DNA of 64,000 bases from an uncultured Lachnospiraceae bacterium (GCA_949076555.1 CARUOB010000003.1:38063-102062); one strand, 5' to 3'; counted from the first letter of the stretch, positions 55,972-64,000 are shown. A program made the numbers and translations. The notes: generated from the letters alone by a model not told the origin.

Positions 55972-56868
55972 ATGAAATACATGAGTGTTCATACAGCAGC
56001 CGAAAAATGGAATCTTTCAGAGAGAAGCGTACGGAATTATTGTTCCGCGGGCAGAATTTCCGGTGTGGTCCTTGACGGCAAAACATGGAACATTCCGATT
56101 GAAGCAGAAAAACCTGCGAGAAAACAGCGAACGGCAAATGTTTCAAAAAACTTGTTGACCAGATTGAAACTTGAAAAAGAGTCCCAGATTCCCGGCGGGA
56201 TCTATCATAAGGTACAAATTGAATTGACCTATAATTCCAATCACATAGAAGGCAGTCGACTTACCCATGAGCAGACGCGATTCATTTTTGAGACCAATAC
56301 AATCGGTATACAGGATCAAACAATAAATGTGGATGACATTGTTGAGACCTCCAATCATTTTAGCTGTATTGATCAGGTCATCGATTCAGCAAATTATCCA
56401 TTGAATGAATCTTTTATAAAGCAGCTGCATGGCATCCTGAAATCAGGAACCTCTGATAGCAGAAAAGCATGGTTTGCCGTTGGTGACTATAAACGTTTTG
56501 AAAATGAAGTAGGCGGCAAACCGACTACAAAGCCTGCTGATGTTTCCAAAGAGATGAAAAGCTTACTGAAAATGTACAATCTGCAAAAGTCAAAAACGCT
56601 GCAGGAAATCATTGCCTTTCATTACGCATTTGAAAAGATTCATCCTTTTCAGGATGGAAACGGACGCATTGGCAGACTCATTATGTTTAAAGAATGTCTG
56701 CGAAACGGAATCACACCTTTTATCATCGATGATGACTTGAAGGCATTTTATTACCGCGGATTAAATGAATGGGAAACGGAACCCGGATATCTGACAGACA
56801 CCTGCCTGACAGCCCAAGACAGATTTAAGGTATATATGGATTCCTTTGGATTAGAGTATGATGATTAG
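55972..56868 (+). CDS. Fic-family protein with N-terminal helix-turn-helix
   Basis: This 298-residue protein has an HTH_17/excisionase-like DNA-binding domain at about 1-45 (MSVHTAAEKWNLSERSVRN) and a Fic domain. The inhibitory helix motif SNHIEG is at 89-94 and the full catalytic loop HPFQDGNGRIGR is at 224-235. It should transfer AMP or another nucleotide group to proteins, held off by its own inhibitory helix. All catalytic residues are present. The repeated palindrome upstream suggests self-control by the DNA-binding domain. No antitoxin gene is adjacent. Confidence 0.93.
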   Translation: MKYMSVHTAAEKWNLSERSVRNYCSAGRISGVVLDGKTWNIPIEAEKPARKQRTANVSKNLLTRLKLEKESQIPGGIYHKVQIELTYNSNHIEGSRLTHEQTRFIFETNTIGIQDQTINVDDIVETSNHFSCIDQVIDSANYPLNESFIKQLHGILKSGTSDSRKAWFAVGDYKRFENEVGGKPTTKPADVSKEMKSLLKMYNLQKSKTLQEIIAFHYAFEKIHPFQDGNGRIGRLIMFKECLRNGITPFIIDDDLKAFYYRGLNEWETEPGYLTDTCLTAQDRFKVYMDSFGLEYDD

Positions 56869-56884
56869 AAGCAAGAACAGCGGT

Positions 56885-56926
56885 ATCCAACTATGAAACA
56901 AATACACATTTATTTCATAGTTGGAT
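56885..56926. repeat. 14-bp inverted repeat after the Fic gene
   Basis: ATCCAACTATGAAA (56885-56898) is perfectly complementary to 56913-56926 with a 14-base loop. No T-run follows on either strand. It may stabilise the fic mRNA 3' end or be a small mobile-element remnant. Confidence 0.6.
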
Positions 56927-56983
56927 GCGTTCCGCCAAGGATTCGTACATAGCCCCTACATCGCAAAATCCCCGCATAACTGC

Positions 56984-57220
56984 CTACTCCTTCAATAATT
57001 GCATGATTTTATCATAGTTTTTTGGCTGATGGGGAAACGTGCATTCCGTACAGTCCTTGATTCTTTTTCCATCTATTTCTATATAAGCCGGATTCCCCGG
57101 ACAGGTTTCCCTCGGATACATCGGACAGTAACAAAACAGACAGTTAAAGTCCTGCAATCCCTTATGACAGGGAAAATACTGACACGCCCGATTCTCAAAA
57201 AAACGATGTGAATATTCCAT
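56984..57220 (-). CDS. Cysteine-rich small-domain protein
   Basis: This 78-residue protein has the Cys-rich small domain (PF04071 type): CQYFPCHKG, NCLFCYCPMY, ETCPGNP and DCTECTFPH. The nine Cys and nearby His suggest a metal or cluster site. Homologues are often linked to cobalamin-related genes. The next gene downstream is a B12-dependent methionine synthase activation-like protein, which supports a corrinoid link. Confidence 0.85.
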   Translation of the reverse strand: MEYSHRFFENRACQYFPCHKGLQDFNCLFCYCPMYPRETCPGNPAYIEIDGKRIKDCTECTFPHQPKNYDKIMQLLKE

Positions 57221-57268
57221 GTATTCCTTCCTTATCCTTTTTATATCCTTTATATGACACGAAACAAA

Positions 57269-57970
57269 TTACGTACGGCTCCCAAAAATCCGACTGTATC
57301 CGTAAGTTAAGGGCAAATCTGTCATTTCTTTTCTTATGGGAAGACCGTCATCCGTTCTATTCGGACAGGCGGCATTGCCGCACCCAACGCAGATTCCCTG
57401 ACAATGTACCGCCTCATCCTGGGTCAACTCTGAAACAAATACGACACTCTTTTTCGGCAGCATACAAAAAGACGCATTGCATGTGATTTTCTGTGTGAGA
57501 TCCCTTAGCAGCTCCGGCAGCATTTCAAGGGGAAACGCATCCTCGCTGCCCGGAAAATAATACCGGGCCACATGCCTGTCCGTATGGGCTTGGATAGATC
57601 TGTTATAAGCGTCATACCCCCGCATCAAAAGCTCTCCCGCCAGCACTTCCACGATATAGCTTTGTAAAAGCAACCCCTTTTCGCTATAGCTCTCCTGTAA
57701 AAAATCTATGCCTTTTCCAAGAGACATCGCGACTTTTTCATATGTCGTCTCATGGGCAGCTTCCGCATTTTCCGCCTGGTATGGGCATTTCTCCCACATA
57801 TATGAAGCCCTCACCCAGAAAGCCTCCTTTTGCAGCAAAGGCAGCATTTCTTCCGCCACTTTCCTGACTTCTGCCGTCTGCTCCTTTTCAAAATGAAATT
57901 TTCTACGTACTTTTTCCAGAAACGCGAAGGAGACAAATTCCTCTAACAACACAGGGAAAAAGAGTTCCAT
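57269..57970 (-). CDS. Vitamin B12-dependent methionine synthase activation-domain-like protein
   Basis: This 233-residue protein has an Ala/Glu-rich helical N-terminal half. The C-terminal half has the pattern of stand-alone MetH reactivation domains: FPGSEDAFPLEMLPELL, then CMLPKKSVVFV, then a Cys cluster C-x2-C-x4-C (CVGCGNAACPNR). In cobalamin-dependent methionine synthase this domain binds SAM for reductive methylation of inactive cob(II)alamin. The match is by memory of the family pattern, so the call is moderate. A related corrinoid protein reactivase is possible. MetH itself is not in the window. Confidence 0.6.
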   Translation of the reverse strand: MELFFPVLLEEFVSFAFLEKVRRKFHFEKEQTAEVRKVAEEMLPLLQKEAFWVRASYMWEKCPYQAENAEAAHETTYEKVAMSLGKGIDFLQESYSEKGLLLQSYIVEVLAGELLMRGYDAYNRSIQAHTDRHVARYYFPGSEDAFPLEMLPELLRDLTQKITCNASFCMLPKKSVVFVSELTQDEAVHCQGICVGCGNAACPNRTDDGLPIRKEMTDLPLTYGYSRIFGSRT

Positions 57971-58032
57971 CCATAATACCCTGACAGCCTTTGCCGTCTT
58001 CCTTTTCTCATAGAATTTCCTGCGACCATTTT

Positions 58033-59100
58033 TCAGTTGTCCCGCAGCTTAATGGTGCGCGCAGCTTTTCTTCGGTTCTGATCCTTGATCGCCGCGTAGT
58101 GCTTTCTGGTCGTGCCCACATCCGAGTGTCCGAGCACATCCGCCACCAGATAAATATCCTCGGTTTCCTGATATAATGATGTGCCAAAAGTGGAACGCAG
58201 CTTATGGGGTGTGATCTTTTTCTGGGGCACAAACTCCCTGGCATACTTTTCCACCAGATTCTCCACCGCGTGTACGCTGATCCGCTTTTTTTGTAAAGAG
58301 AAAAACAGGGCGTTTTCCTCCCCCGGAAGCGCCTGTGCGGCCGTCTGCGCCCGCGGCCCTTCGATATAATCTAACAGCGCTTTTTCCACCTCATCCCCAA
58401 AATAGAGAACGGCCTCGCTGCCGCCTTTGCGGATAATGCGGATGCTGTTCTCCCGGAAATTCACATCGTTTAAATCCAGTCCCACACACTCCGATACCCG
58501 GATGCCGGTGCCCAGAAACAGGGTGACGATGGCGATATCCCGCACCTTTGTCTTAAGAAAAAAATCCCTTTTCTTTCCTGTCAGTTCCTTTTCATACGTT
58601 TCCAGACTGTCCAGAAAAATAGCTACCTCGTCCGGTTCCAGATGGATAATCGCCTTTTCGTGGAGTTTTGGCATATCCACCTGCATCGCCACATTTCTTG
58701 TGAGCAGTTCTTTCTTATAATAATAGTCCAAAAAACTGCGCAGGGACGACATTTTCCTCGCGATGCTGCTGGCGCCGTTTTTCTGCTCTCCGGTTTCGGA
58801 CTCATAATATTTTAGGTACTCCTGATATTCCTCGATGTCTACGCTGGTCAGGCAGTCCAGATCTTTCAGGGTAATGTCCCTCATGCTCTTGTTTTTCAAC
58901 GCCGGATTTTTGTCGAGTAAAAACCGCAGAAAAACCTGCAGGTCATAGGCATAGGATATCCTTGTCTTTGCGCTGGATTTCTGTTCCACCGCGCGGAAAT
59001 AGTCTCTCGCGTAGGGCGGCAGATCCGCCAGCAGTCCGCGAAGCTGTAATATATAGCCTGTCTCTCTCTTTTCATGGTATGTATGATTTTTTCCCGCCAT
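58033..59100 (-). CDS. Tyrosine recombinase, XerS-like
   Basis: This 355-residue recombinase has an N-terminal SAM-like core-binding domain (LPPYARDYFRAVEQKSSAKT) and a C-terminal catalytic domain. The catalytic residues are Arg in GTGIRVSECVGL, the HxxR pair in PHKLRST, His in LGHSD and Tyr in KHYAAI. The length and N-terminal pattern resemble XerS of streptococci, which alone resolves chromosome dimers. No dif-like site was found nearby. It is not accompanied by an excisionase or prophage genes, so a chromosomal role is more likely than an integrase. Confidence 0.85.
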   Translation of the reverse strand: MAGKNHTYHEKRETGYILQLRGLLADLPPYARDYFRAVEQKSSAKTRISYAYDLQVFLRFLLDKNPALKNKSMRDITLKDLDCLTSVDIEEYQEYLKYYESETGEQKNGASSIARKMSSLRSFLDYYYKKELLTRNVAMQVDMPKLHEKAIIHLEPDEVAIFLDSLETYEKELTGKKRDFFLKTKVRDIAIVTLFLGTGIRVSECVGLDLNDVNFRENSIRIIRKGGSEAVLYFGDEVEKALLDYIEGPRAQTAAQALPGEENALFFSLQKKRISVHAVENLVEKYAREFVPQKKITPHKLRSTFGTSLYQETEDIYLVADVLGHSDVGTTRKHYAAIKDQNRRKAARTIKLRDN

Positions 59101-59131
59101 ATTCTCACCCCGTTTTTATCGTTTCGGTCCG

Positions 59132-59887
59132 TTATGTCCCTGTTGCATCCTTTGTCCGCCTGTCATGTTCCGCTTTTTCCCAGCCATCTATTTTTCCGCT
59201 TACGATTGCCGTAAACATACGCTCCTTCACCCCCGGGGCTTCCAGATTGATCTGCTGTACGAGATTTTTCACGGTCTCCCGCTTGGTATGCCCGTCCGCC
59301 GGACAAGGGCTCTTGACTACGGGAACCTGATTTTTGCGCACAAAACCAATCACATCCGCCTCATTCATATAGATTAGCGGCCGGATCACGGTAATCTGTG
59401 TGCGGTCGAGATAGGTCACCGGACGGAAGGTGTGAAACCGCCCCTCATAGATCAGCGACATCATCATTGTTTCCACCACATCATCCTTGTGGTGCGCATA
59501 TGCCACTTTATTGCATCCAAGCGCTTTCATGGCGTCATTGAGCGCACCTTTTCGCATCTTTGCGCAGAGGGAACAGGGGTTTGATTCCTTCCTGTCCTCA
59601 AAGATAATTTTCCCGATATCGGTTTTTACAATATGATACGGCACGTCCAATTCCCTGCACAGTTTTTCAATCTCCGATAAATCCAGATTCCCGAAACCGA
59701 GATCCACCGTCACCGCGCTAAGTTCAAACGCCGCCGGATAAAACCGCCGCAACCCCTGCAGGGCATAGAGAAGGGTCAGACTGTCCTTGCCGCCGGAAAT
59801 ACCCACCGCAATGCGGTCGCCCGCCTCAATCATATGATAATCATCCACAGCCTTTCTTGTAAGGCTGAGTACTTGCTGTAAATTCAT
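59132..59887 (-). CDS. PP-loop ATPase, TtcA/TtuA-like tRNA thiolase
   Basis: This 251-residue protein has the PP-loop SGGKDS at about 31-36, the Cys pair NPCSLCAKMRKG and a third Cys in SPCPADGHT, as in TtcA-type enzymes that hold a [4Fe-4S] cluster and thiolate tRNA. GGGGAAAACGGAC precedes ATG 59887; the frame runs to 60178. The modified position (C32 or U54) cannot be decided by eye. It lies 31 bases from the XerS-like gene. Confidence 0.85.
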   Translation of the reverse strand: MNLQQVLSLTRKAVDDYHMIEAGDRIAVGISGGKDSLTLLYALQGLRRFYPAAFELSAVTVDLGFGNLDLSEIEKLCRELDVPYHIVKTDIGKIIFEDRKESNPCSLCAKMRKGALNDAMKALGCNKVAYAHHKDDVVETMMMSLIYEGRFHTFRPVTYLDRTQITVIRPLIYMNEADVIGFVRKNQVPVVKSPCPADGHTKRETVKNLVQQINLEAPGVKERMFTAIVSGKIDGWEKAEHDRRTKDATGT

Positions 59888-60082
59888 GTCCGTTTTCCCC
59901 GTTCCTATTTTGGGACTTTCCTGTAATCGCAAATCTGCGCTATCCCATTCCCTGTCATATAGTATACATAATAATTTCCCTTTCCGCACTACTTTTTTGC
60001 TATTGTCTCCCCGCCTGCGAATTGCTATAATATAAGTATCTTTATGTATTTCATATATCTTACGAACGGAAAGGTTTTGTAC

Positions 60083-61420
60083 ATGAAAATCAAATTTGAC
60101 AAAAAATATTTGTACTGGGGCATTACCGGGTTCCTTTCTCTGGCAGGAGCGATTCTTTTCTATTATATCCTCTTCCACCGCTCTAACTTTATGGGCGGAC
60201 TTGGAAAATTCATTACCATCGCCATGCCGATCATCGATGGTTTGGTACTTGCCTATCTGTTTACCCCCATTTTGAATGCCATTGAAAATAAGATCATGAG
60301 ACCGCTCTACAAAAAGGCTAACATTGACATAACGCCGAAAGTCAGAAAACGTATGCGCGCATGTTCTATTCTCGCCACGCTGGTAGTCGTTCTTCTTGTA
60401 TTATACGAGCTTTTCGCACTGATTCTGCCGGAAGTGGTTCGCAGCATACAGAGTATTATTTTCCAGTTCCCCATTTACGTAAACAACCTCTCCAACTGGG
60501 CGCTCCTTTTGCTGAAGGACAATCCGGAGCTGGAGGCAACCGTGGACGCACTGATCAACCAGTATTCCGCGAAGATGCTGGAGTATGTGAACACCAACCT
60601 TCTGCCCCACATCAACGAGGTTTTAAAAACGGTCTCCTTAAGTGTGATCGGCGTGTTTAAAGCGCTCTGGAATCTCATCATCGGCTTTATCATTTCCGTC
60701 TACCTGCTGGGCAGCAAGGAGAAATTTGCGGGACAGGCGAAAAAGATCGTCTATGCCCTCTTCGACCGCGAGGCCGGCAATGAGATCGTCTCCAACTTCC
60801 GCTTTGTGCACAGCACGTTTATTGGCTTTATCGGCGGCAAGATTGTGGACTCCATTATCATAGGTATCATCTGCTTTGTATGTACCAGTGTGATCGGCAC
60901 GCCCTACTCCATTTTGGTGAGCGTGATTATCGGCGTGACCAACGTGATTCCCTTTTTCGGCCCATGGATCGGCGGCATTCCAAGCGCCCTTCTCGTACTG
61001 ATGGTTGACCCCAAACAGGCGCTTTACTTCGGTATCCTGATTATCTTTATACAGCAGTTTGACGGCAACATTCTCGGTCCGAAGATTCTTGGCGACTCTA
61101 CGGGGCTTTCCGGCTTCTGGGTGATCTTCTCGATCACCATTTTCGGCGGTCTCTTCGGCGTTCTTGGCATGATTGTGGGCGTGCCGATCTTTGCGGTGTT
61201 CTATGCAGGCGTAAAGTCCCTTGTCAACAGGGTTCTGCATAAAAAGAGCCTGCCCACGGATCTCGCCCCCTATATGACAGTCGGACGGATTGAGGAATCC
61301 ATGACATTCACGGAATATGTGCCGCCTGTCAAGAAAAAATCATCAGGCAAAGCGAAAACCGCCAGCTCGAAGACAAACGGAAAAGACGGCGGTTCCAAGG
61401 AAAGTCAGGAGGGAAAATGA
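60083..61420 (+). CDS. AI-2E-family transporter
   Basis: This 445-residue membrane protein has about eight helices and the family motifs GFIISVYLL, GTPYSILVSVIIGVTNVIP and GVPIFAVFY. The 40-residue tail is rich in Lys, Ser and Gly (KKKSSGKAKTASSKTNGK) and looks disordered. The family is tied to autoinducer-2 export, but many members are Na+/H+ or unknown exporters. It overlaps the next gene by four bases. I start at ATG 60083. Confidence 0.9.
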   Translation: MKIKFDKKYLYWGITGFLSLAGAILFYYILFHRSNFMGGLGKFITIAMPIIDGLVLAYLFTPILNAIENKIMRPLYKKANIDITPKVRKRMRACSILATLVVVLLVLYELFALILPEVVRSIQSIIFQFPIYVNNLSNWALLLLKDNPELEATVDALINQYSAKMLEYVNTNLLPHINEVLKTVSLSVIGVFKALWNLIIGFIISVYLLGSKEKFAGQAKKIVYALFDREAGNEIVSNFRFVHSTFIGFIGGKIVDSIIIGIICFVCTSVIGTPYSILVSVIIGVTNVIPFFGPWIGGIPSALLVLMVDPKQALYFGILIIFIQQFDGNILGPKILGDSTGLSGFWVIFSITIFGGLFGVLGMIVGVPIFAVFYAGVKSLVNRVLHKKSLPTDLAPYMTVGRIEESMTFTEYVPPVKKKSSGKAKTASSKTNGKDGGSKESQEGK

Positions 61421-61650
61421 TCAGCGTCATTATATTTACACTCCTTATTGCAGTCCTTATTTTTCTCTATATGCGCCATACGACCAGAAAGCGAAAGAAG
61501 CGCTCCGCAGAGTTAAACTCTGTCAGGGACTTTCACGCATCTTATGACCGTGTCAAAACCCGCAGGGAACTGCGCGACAAGCACAGCGGCTATCAGACCT
61601 ACGTCACGAAATATAACAGCACCGAAGATTACAGAGAACGCGGCGAATAA
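61417..61650 (+). CDS. Small single-pass membrane protein beside the transporter
   Basis: This 77-residue protein has an N-terminal membrane helix (IIFTLLIAVLIFLYMRH) and a basic cytoplasmic tail (RKRKKRSAELNSVRDFH). Its ATG overlaps the transporter stop (ATGA), so they are co-translated and perhaps interact. I do not recognise the family. Confidence 0.7.
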   Translation: MISVIIFTLLIAVLIFLYMRHTTRKRKKRSAELNSVRDFHASYDRVKTRRELRDKHSGYQTYVTKYNSTEDYRERGE

Positions 61651-61652
61651 AA

Positions 61653-61697
61653 AATCGAGCGTTGGCACGCTCGATTCAGAGAATGCTTCGCATTCTC
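61653..61697. repeat. Tandem hairpins, second copy of the GAGAATGC family
   Basis: AATCGAGCG/CGCTCGATT (61653-61676) is followed by AGAGAATGC-TTC-GCATTCTC (61678-61697). The order (a CGATT stem, then C, then AGAGAATGC) is the same as in the copy at 23722-23767 read on the minus strand. No T-run follows. Confidence 0.6.
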
Positions 61698-61741
61698 CTT
61701 GCATGTTTTACACTATCGCAATTTCCTACAAAACAGAAACA

Positions 61742-61763
61742 GGGAGCGGATCACACCGCTCCC
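61742..61763 (-). terminator. Terminator of the cytidylate-kinase-like gene
   Basis: The 8-bp stem GGGAGCGG/CCGCTCCC is followed, on the minus strand, by TGTTTCTGTTTT. It lies about 45 bases after the gene's stop. Confidence 0.7.
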
Positions 61764-61805
61764 TCAATATTTGCGCAAAATGCGAAGCATTCGAAGTTCG
61801 ATTTG

Positions 61806-62432
61806 TTAACGGGTCTCAAAATCCTCTACAAACTGTGTAATCAGTTTCACCGTGCCGTCGATCCCCAAAATACTGCTGTTGATGGAGAGATCATAGCTGT
61901 CTACGCGTCCCCACTTCTTGGAAGAATAGTAATTATAATAACTCTGCCTCTGTTTATCTTTCTTATTCATCATATCGAGCGCCTTCTGCTCCGTGTTGAT
62001 ATCCTCGAAACGCTCCATAATCCGCTTTACCTTGCACTTTTCTTCTCCGTGGATAAAAATATGCAGACAGTTCTGGTAGTCGTGCAGCGCATAGTCTGCA
62101 CAGCGGCCCACAATCACACACGGGCCTTCGCTTGCAATCTTCTTAATCGTGTCAAACTGCGCCAGAAAAACCTTGTGGCTGATCGGCATATCCACAAAGG
62201 AAGAAGAATTATAGCCGAAAGAATAGGTGTCCATCACCAGATTATAGAGAAAGGAATTGGTGGGACGCTCGTCGTGGCTCTGGATCATTTCTTCACAGAA
62301 GCCGCTCTCCTTCGCCGCCCTCGACAACAAATCCTTATCGTAAAATTTAATTCCGAAATGCTCCGCTACCTTTTTTCCGATCTCACGGCCCCCGGAACCA
62401 AATTGTCGTCCTATCGTAATAATCGTATTCAT
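61806..62432 (-). CDS. Cytidylate-kinase-like protein
   Basis: This 208-residue protein of the cytidylate kinase-like family has P-loop GRQFGSGGREIGKK and the domain motif CVIVGRCADYAL. It differs from true CMP kinase, which is longer and has other motifs; its substrate is unknown. A residue run KKDKQRQSYYNYYSSKKWG is typical of the family. AAGGGGA precedes the ATG at 62432. Confidence 0.88.
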   Translation of the reverse strand: MNTIITIGRQFGSGGREIGKKVAEHFGIKFYDKDLLSRAAKESGFCEEMIQSHDERPTNSFLYNLVMDTYSFGYNSSSFVDMPISHKVFLAQFDTIKKIASEGPCVIVGRCADYALHDYQNCLHIFIHGEEKCKVKRIMERFEDINTEQKALDMMNKKDKQRQSYYNYYSSKKWGRVDSYDLSINSSILGIDGTVKLITQFVEDFETR

Positions 62433-62654
62433 ACATACATCCCCTTTCTGTCCTTACATCCCCTGCTGTCTGCAACTCCCCTTACCCTGTGCCGAAACAT
62501 GAAATGTGTTTATGATGTATATATTATATATAATTTGCACAATAAAGTCAAGTAAAGCGCGGTTAGAAACGGTAATTTTGCCGAATAATCCGTCAACAAA
62601 GATACCATCTTTTGTTATCCATATCCTTGCCGCAATACTGCATGATCTATCATA

Positions 62655-62885
62655 TCAAATTTTAGATAATAAATATTTGGCTTGCGGTGCATCTTTCTTC
62701 TTTACCAAAATTTTATAATAATCTTTCACATTGCCGTCTCTGCCTGACGCATGGCTAAGCCTTATACTATTGTTAATGATATCTGTTTTGTATGAAATTC
62801 CATGCTCATTCAACAAATTCTTGGCAAAAAGGAATTTTTCCATTTCCAAAGTAAAGTATACTTCCATCCAATTACCAAATAACAC
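62655..62885 (-). CDS. Small protein with DUF2007-like pattern (GTG start)
   Basis: This 76-residue protein has an N-terminal strand-helix (VYFTLEMEKFLFAKNLLNEH) and a second strand pair ending in YYKILVKKKDAPQAKYLL, the layout of DUF2007 putative signal-transducing proteins. GTG at 62885 has GGAAGGAG seven bases upstream; an internal ATG at 62867 has none. It seems real but the function is unknown. Confidence 0.65.
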   Translation of the reverse strand: MLFGNWMEVYFTLEMEKFLFAKNLLNEHGISYKTDIINNSIRLSHASGRDGNVKDYYKILVKKKDAPQAKYLLSKI

Positions 62886-62950
62886 GGCATTGCTCCTTCC
62901 ACATGAATTTATTTATACCATAAAGTTTCATCGACTTATTATAGTATATC

Positions 62951-62980
62951 AAAAAAAGCCAGCTTTTGCTGACTTTTTTT
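62951..62980. terminator. Terminator of cstA, possibly bidirectional
   Basis: The AAAAAAGCCAGC/GCTGACTTTTTT stem (one mismatch) carries a T-run on each strand. It lies about 65 bases after the cstA stop. Confidence 0.8.
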
Positions 62981-63047
62981 GACAGTCTTCTCTACACCAT
63001 AATGGATATAGGAATCCGTATCTTCATTTTTTATATGGCTTTCTGCC

Positions 63048-64000
63048 TTATGCCGCCTTCTTCTGCTTAGATAACGTCTGAATACCCTCGATTACCAGCA
63101 CGATCGCAAGGACAATCAGGATCACCGCCAGAATCGCCTGCGCGTAAGGACCCCAGTCTGCGCCGCCTGCGGAGATAATACCGATCTGGTTCTTAACGGT
63201 CACACACAGGGAGCAGATGGTAACGATGATCATAAAGCCCATGGGAAGCAGGAACATCTTGTTGTTCTTGCCCACATTGCCAAGCCATGTAGCAACTGCC
63301 AGCAGACCAATACCTGCAAGGAGCTGGTTTGCCGCGCCAAACAGTCCCCAAATCTTGGAGTAACCTGTCATACCGAGCACAATACCGAGAATCACAGTAA
63401 TGATAGTCGCCACATAAGGATTCACCAATGTCTTTTTCCAGCCGTCCTTGATATCGTCCACAGTCTGACCCGGCTCAAGGAAGAATTCCTGGAACATGAA
63501 ACGTGCCAGACGGGTTGCCGTATCCAGGGAGGTCAGGCAAAATGCGGAATATGTAAGCACCAGCAAGGTATTTAAAACGCGAACCACGCCTTCCGATGCG
63601 ATACCGCCGTACATCTGGGAAATACCGCCCGCGAAGATTGCCGTTGCGCCTGCGGTGATGCCGTTCTTGTAGGCAAAGTTGATTGCGCATACCGTAATCA
63701 CTGCCAGCACACACTCTAAGAGCATACCGCCGTAAGCGATGGGCTTCGCATCCGTCTCTTTGTCGAGCTGCTTGGAAGTGGTTCCCGAAGACACCAGAGA
63801 GTGGAAACCGGAAATCGCACCGCATGCAACTGTGGTAAAAAGTACGGGGAACATATACTGCATACCGTTGCCATTATCAACCGCAAAACCGTTGAAAGCG
63901 GCAAGGCCGTCCGCACCGCCCATACCCGCATGGGAAATAACCACACCTACCAGCGCTACTGCTAACATCGCGTAAAGCAGGAAGGAGCTCAAATAGTCAC
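63048..64000 (-). CDS. cstA: Carbon starvation protein CstA, C-terminal part (cut by window edge)
   Basis: The frame runs off the end at base 64000, so only the last 316 residues are present, with about seven membrane helices. The CstA motifs CGAISGFHSLVSSGTTSKQL, DTATRLARFMFQE and WGLFGAANQLLAGI are clear. CstA and its relative BtsT import pyruvate or peptides under carbon limitation. The 3' terminator is intact; the promoter lies outside the window. Confidence 0.93.
   Translation of the reverse strand, partial: DYLSSFLLYAMLAVALVGVVISHAGMGGADGLAAFNGFAVDNGNGMQYMFPVLFTTVACGAISGFHSLVSSGTTSKQLDKETDAKPIAYGGMLLECVLAVITVCAINFAYKNGITAGATAIFAGGISQMYGGIASEGVVRVLNTLLVLTYSAFCLTSLDTATRLARFMFQEFFLEPGQTVDDIKDGWKKTLVNPYVATIITVILGIVLGMTGYSKIWGLFGAANQLLAGIGLLAVATWLGNVGKNNKMFLLPMGFMIIVTICSLCVTVKNQIGIISAGGADWGPYAQAILAVILIVLAIVLVIEGIQTLSKQKKAA

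Noticed and set aside
58033..59100. Prophage or integrative element suggested by a tyrosine recombinase
   Set aside because: No excisionase, phage, conjugation or attachment-site-like repeats lie around it; the neighbours are housekeeping genes.

Overview
The window reads as a chromosomal segment of an anaerobic, spore-forming Firmicute of the Lachnospiraceae type (Clostridia). The evidence is a set of family and gene-order signatures: short HisG with HisZ; the TIGR03960 / TIGR03936 / RNase G group; a GlgC-GlgD pair; YlbJ beside coaD; the order L21-Prp-L27-Obg-YhbY-NadD-YqeK-RsfS; and lexA divergent from a YneA-like gene. GC content looks moderate (not computed). I see no rRNA, tRNA, CRISPR array, prophage or intact insertion sequence. 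Most of the segment is housekeeping, with small accessory patches.

Layout. 1-3.4 kb: branched-chain amino-acid genes (3' end of ilvB, two different ilvN-type regulatory subunits, ilvC), split by a small TTG-started gene and a nucleotidyltransferase remnant that lies between two copies of a promoter-like repeat. 3.5-6.6 kb: an OmpR-type response regulator and a membrane histidine kinase. 6.7-8.6 kb: leuC and leuD, with no leuB beside them. 8.7-11.5 kb: a protein of unknown function, a membrane diguanylate cyclase, and a possible nuclease-fold protein that may be translated from a leaderless mRNA. 11.8-16.1 kb: a type IIA topoisomerase pair (topoisomerase IV-like). 16.2-20.8 kb: rsmD, coaD, a coiled-coil protein, an anchored cell-wall amidase and ylbJ. 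20.9-29.7 kb: a HAD phosphatase, a YgiQ radical SAM protein, glgCD, an SDR enzyme, a small membrane protein, an RluA synthase and recU.

29.7-35.8 kb: a partial histidine operon, hisZ-hisG-(SIMPL protein)-hisD-hisB-(HisF-like)-hisIE. The last gene is the most interesting object in the window: its N-terminal 215 residues align with HisF but have lost both catalytic aspartates and the phosphate-binding glycines, and this apparent pseudoenzyme is fused to intact HisI and HisE domains. 35.9-42.7 kb: the TIGR03960/TIGR03936 pair, a MerR-YbjQ insertion with a 19-bp-spaced promoter, RNase G, a NUDIX hydrolase and lspA. 42.8-46.1 kb: a hybrid kinase and a lone receiver. 46.1-50.6 kb: the L21 leader and ribosome-maturation genes.

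50.7-57.2 kb is a regulatory and stress patch: AraC-GyrI, lexA and yneA with SOS-box-like sites, a WYL regulator, two GyrI-like proteins, and a Fic protein with an N-terminal helix-turn-helix below three copies of a candidate operator. 57.3-64 kb: a B12-dependent methionine synthase activation-like protein, a XerS-like recombinase, a TtcA-like PP-loop enzyme, an AI-2E-family transporter, a cytidylate-kinase-like protein and the 3' part of cstA. A short hairpin family built on GAGAATGC/GCATTCTC recurs at several intergenic positions.
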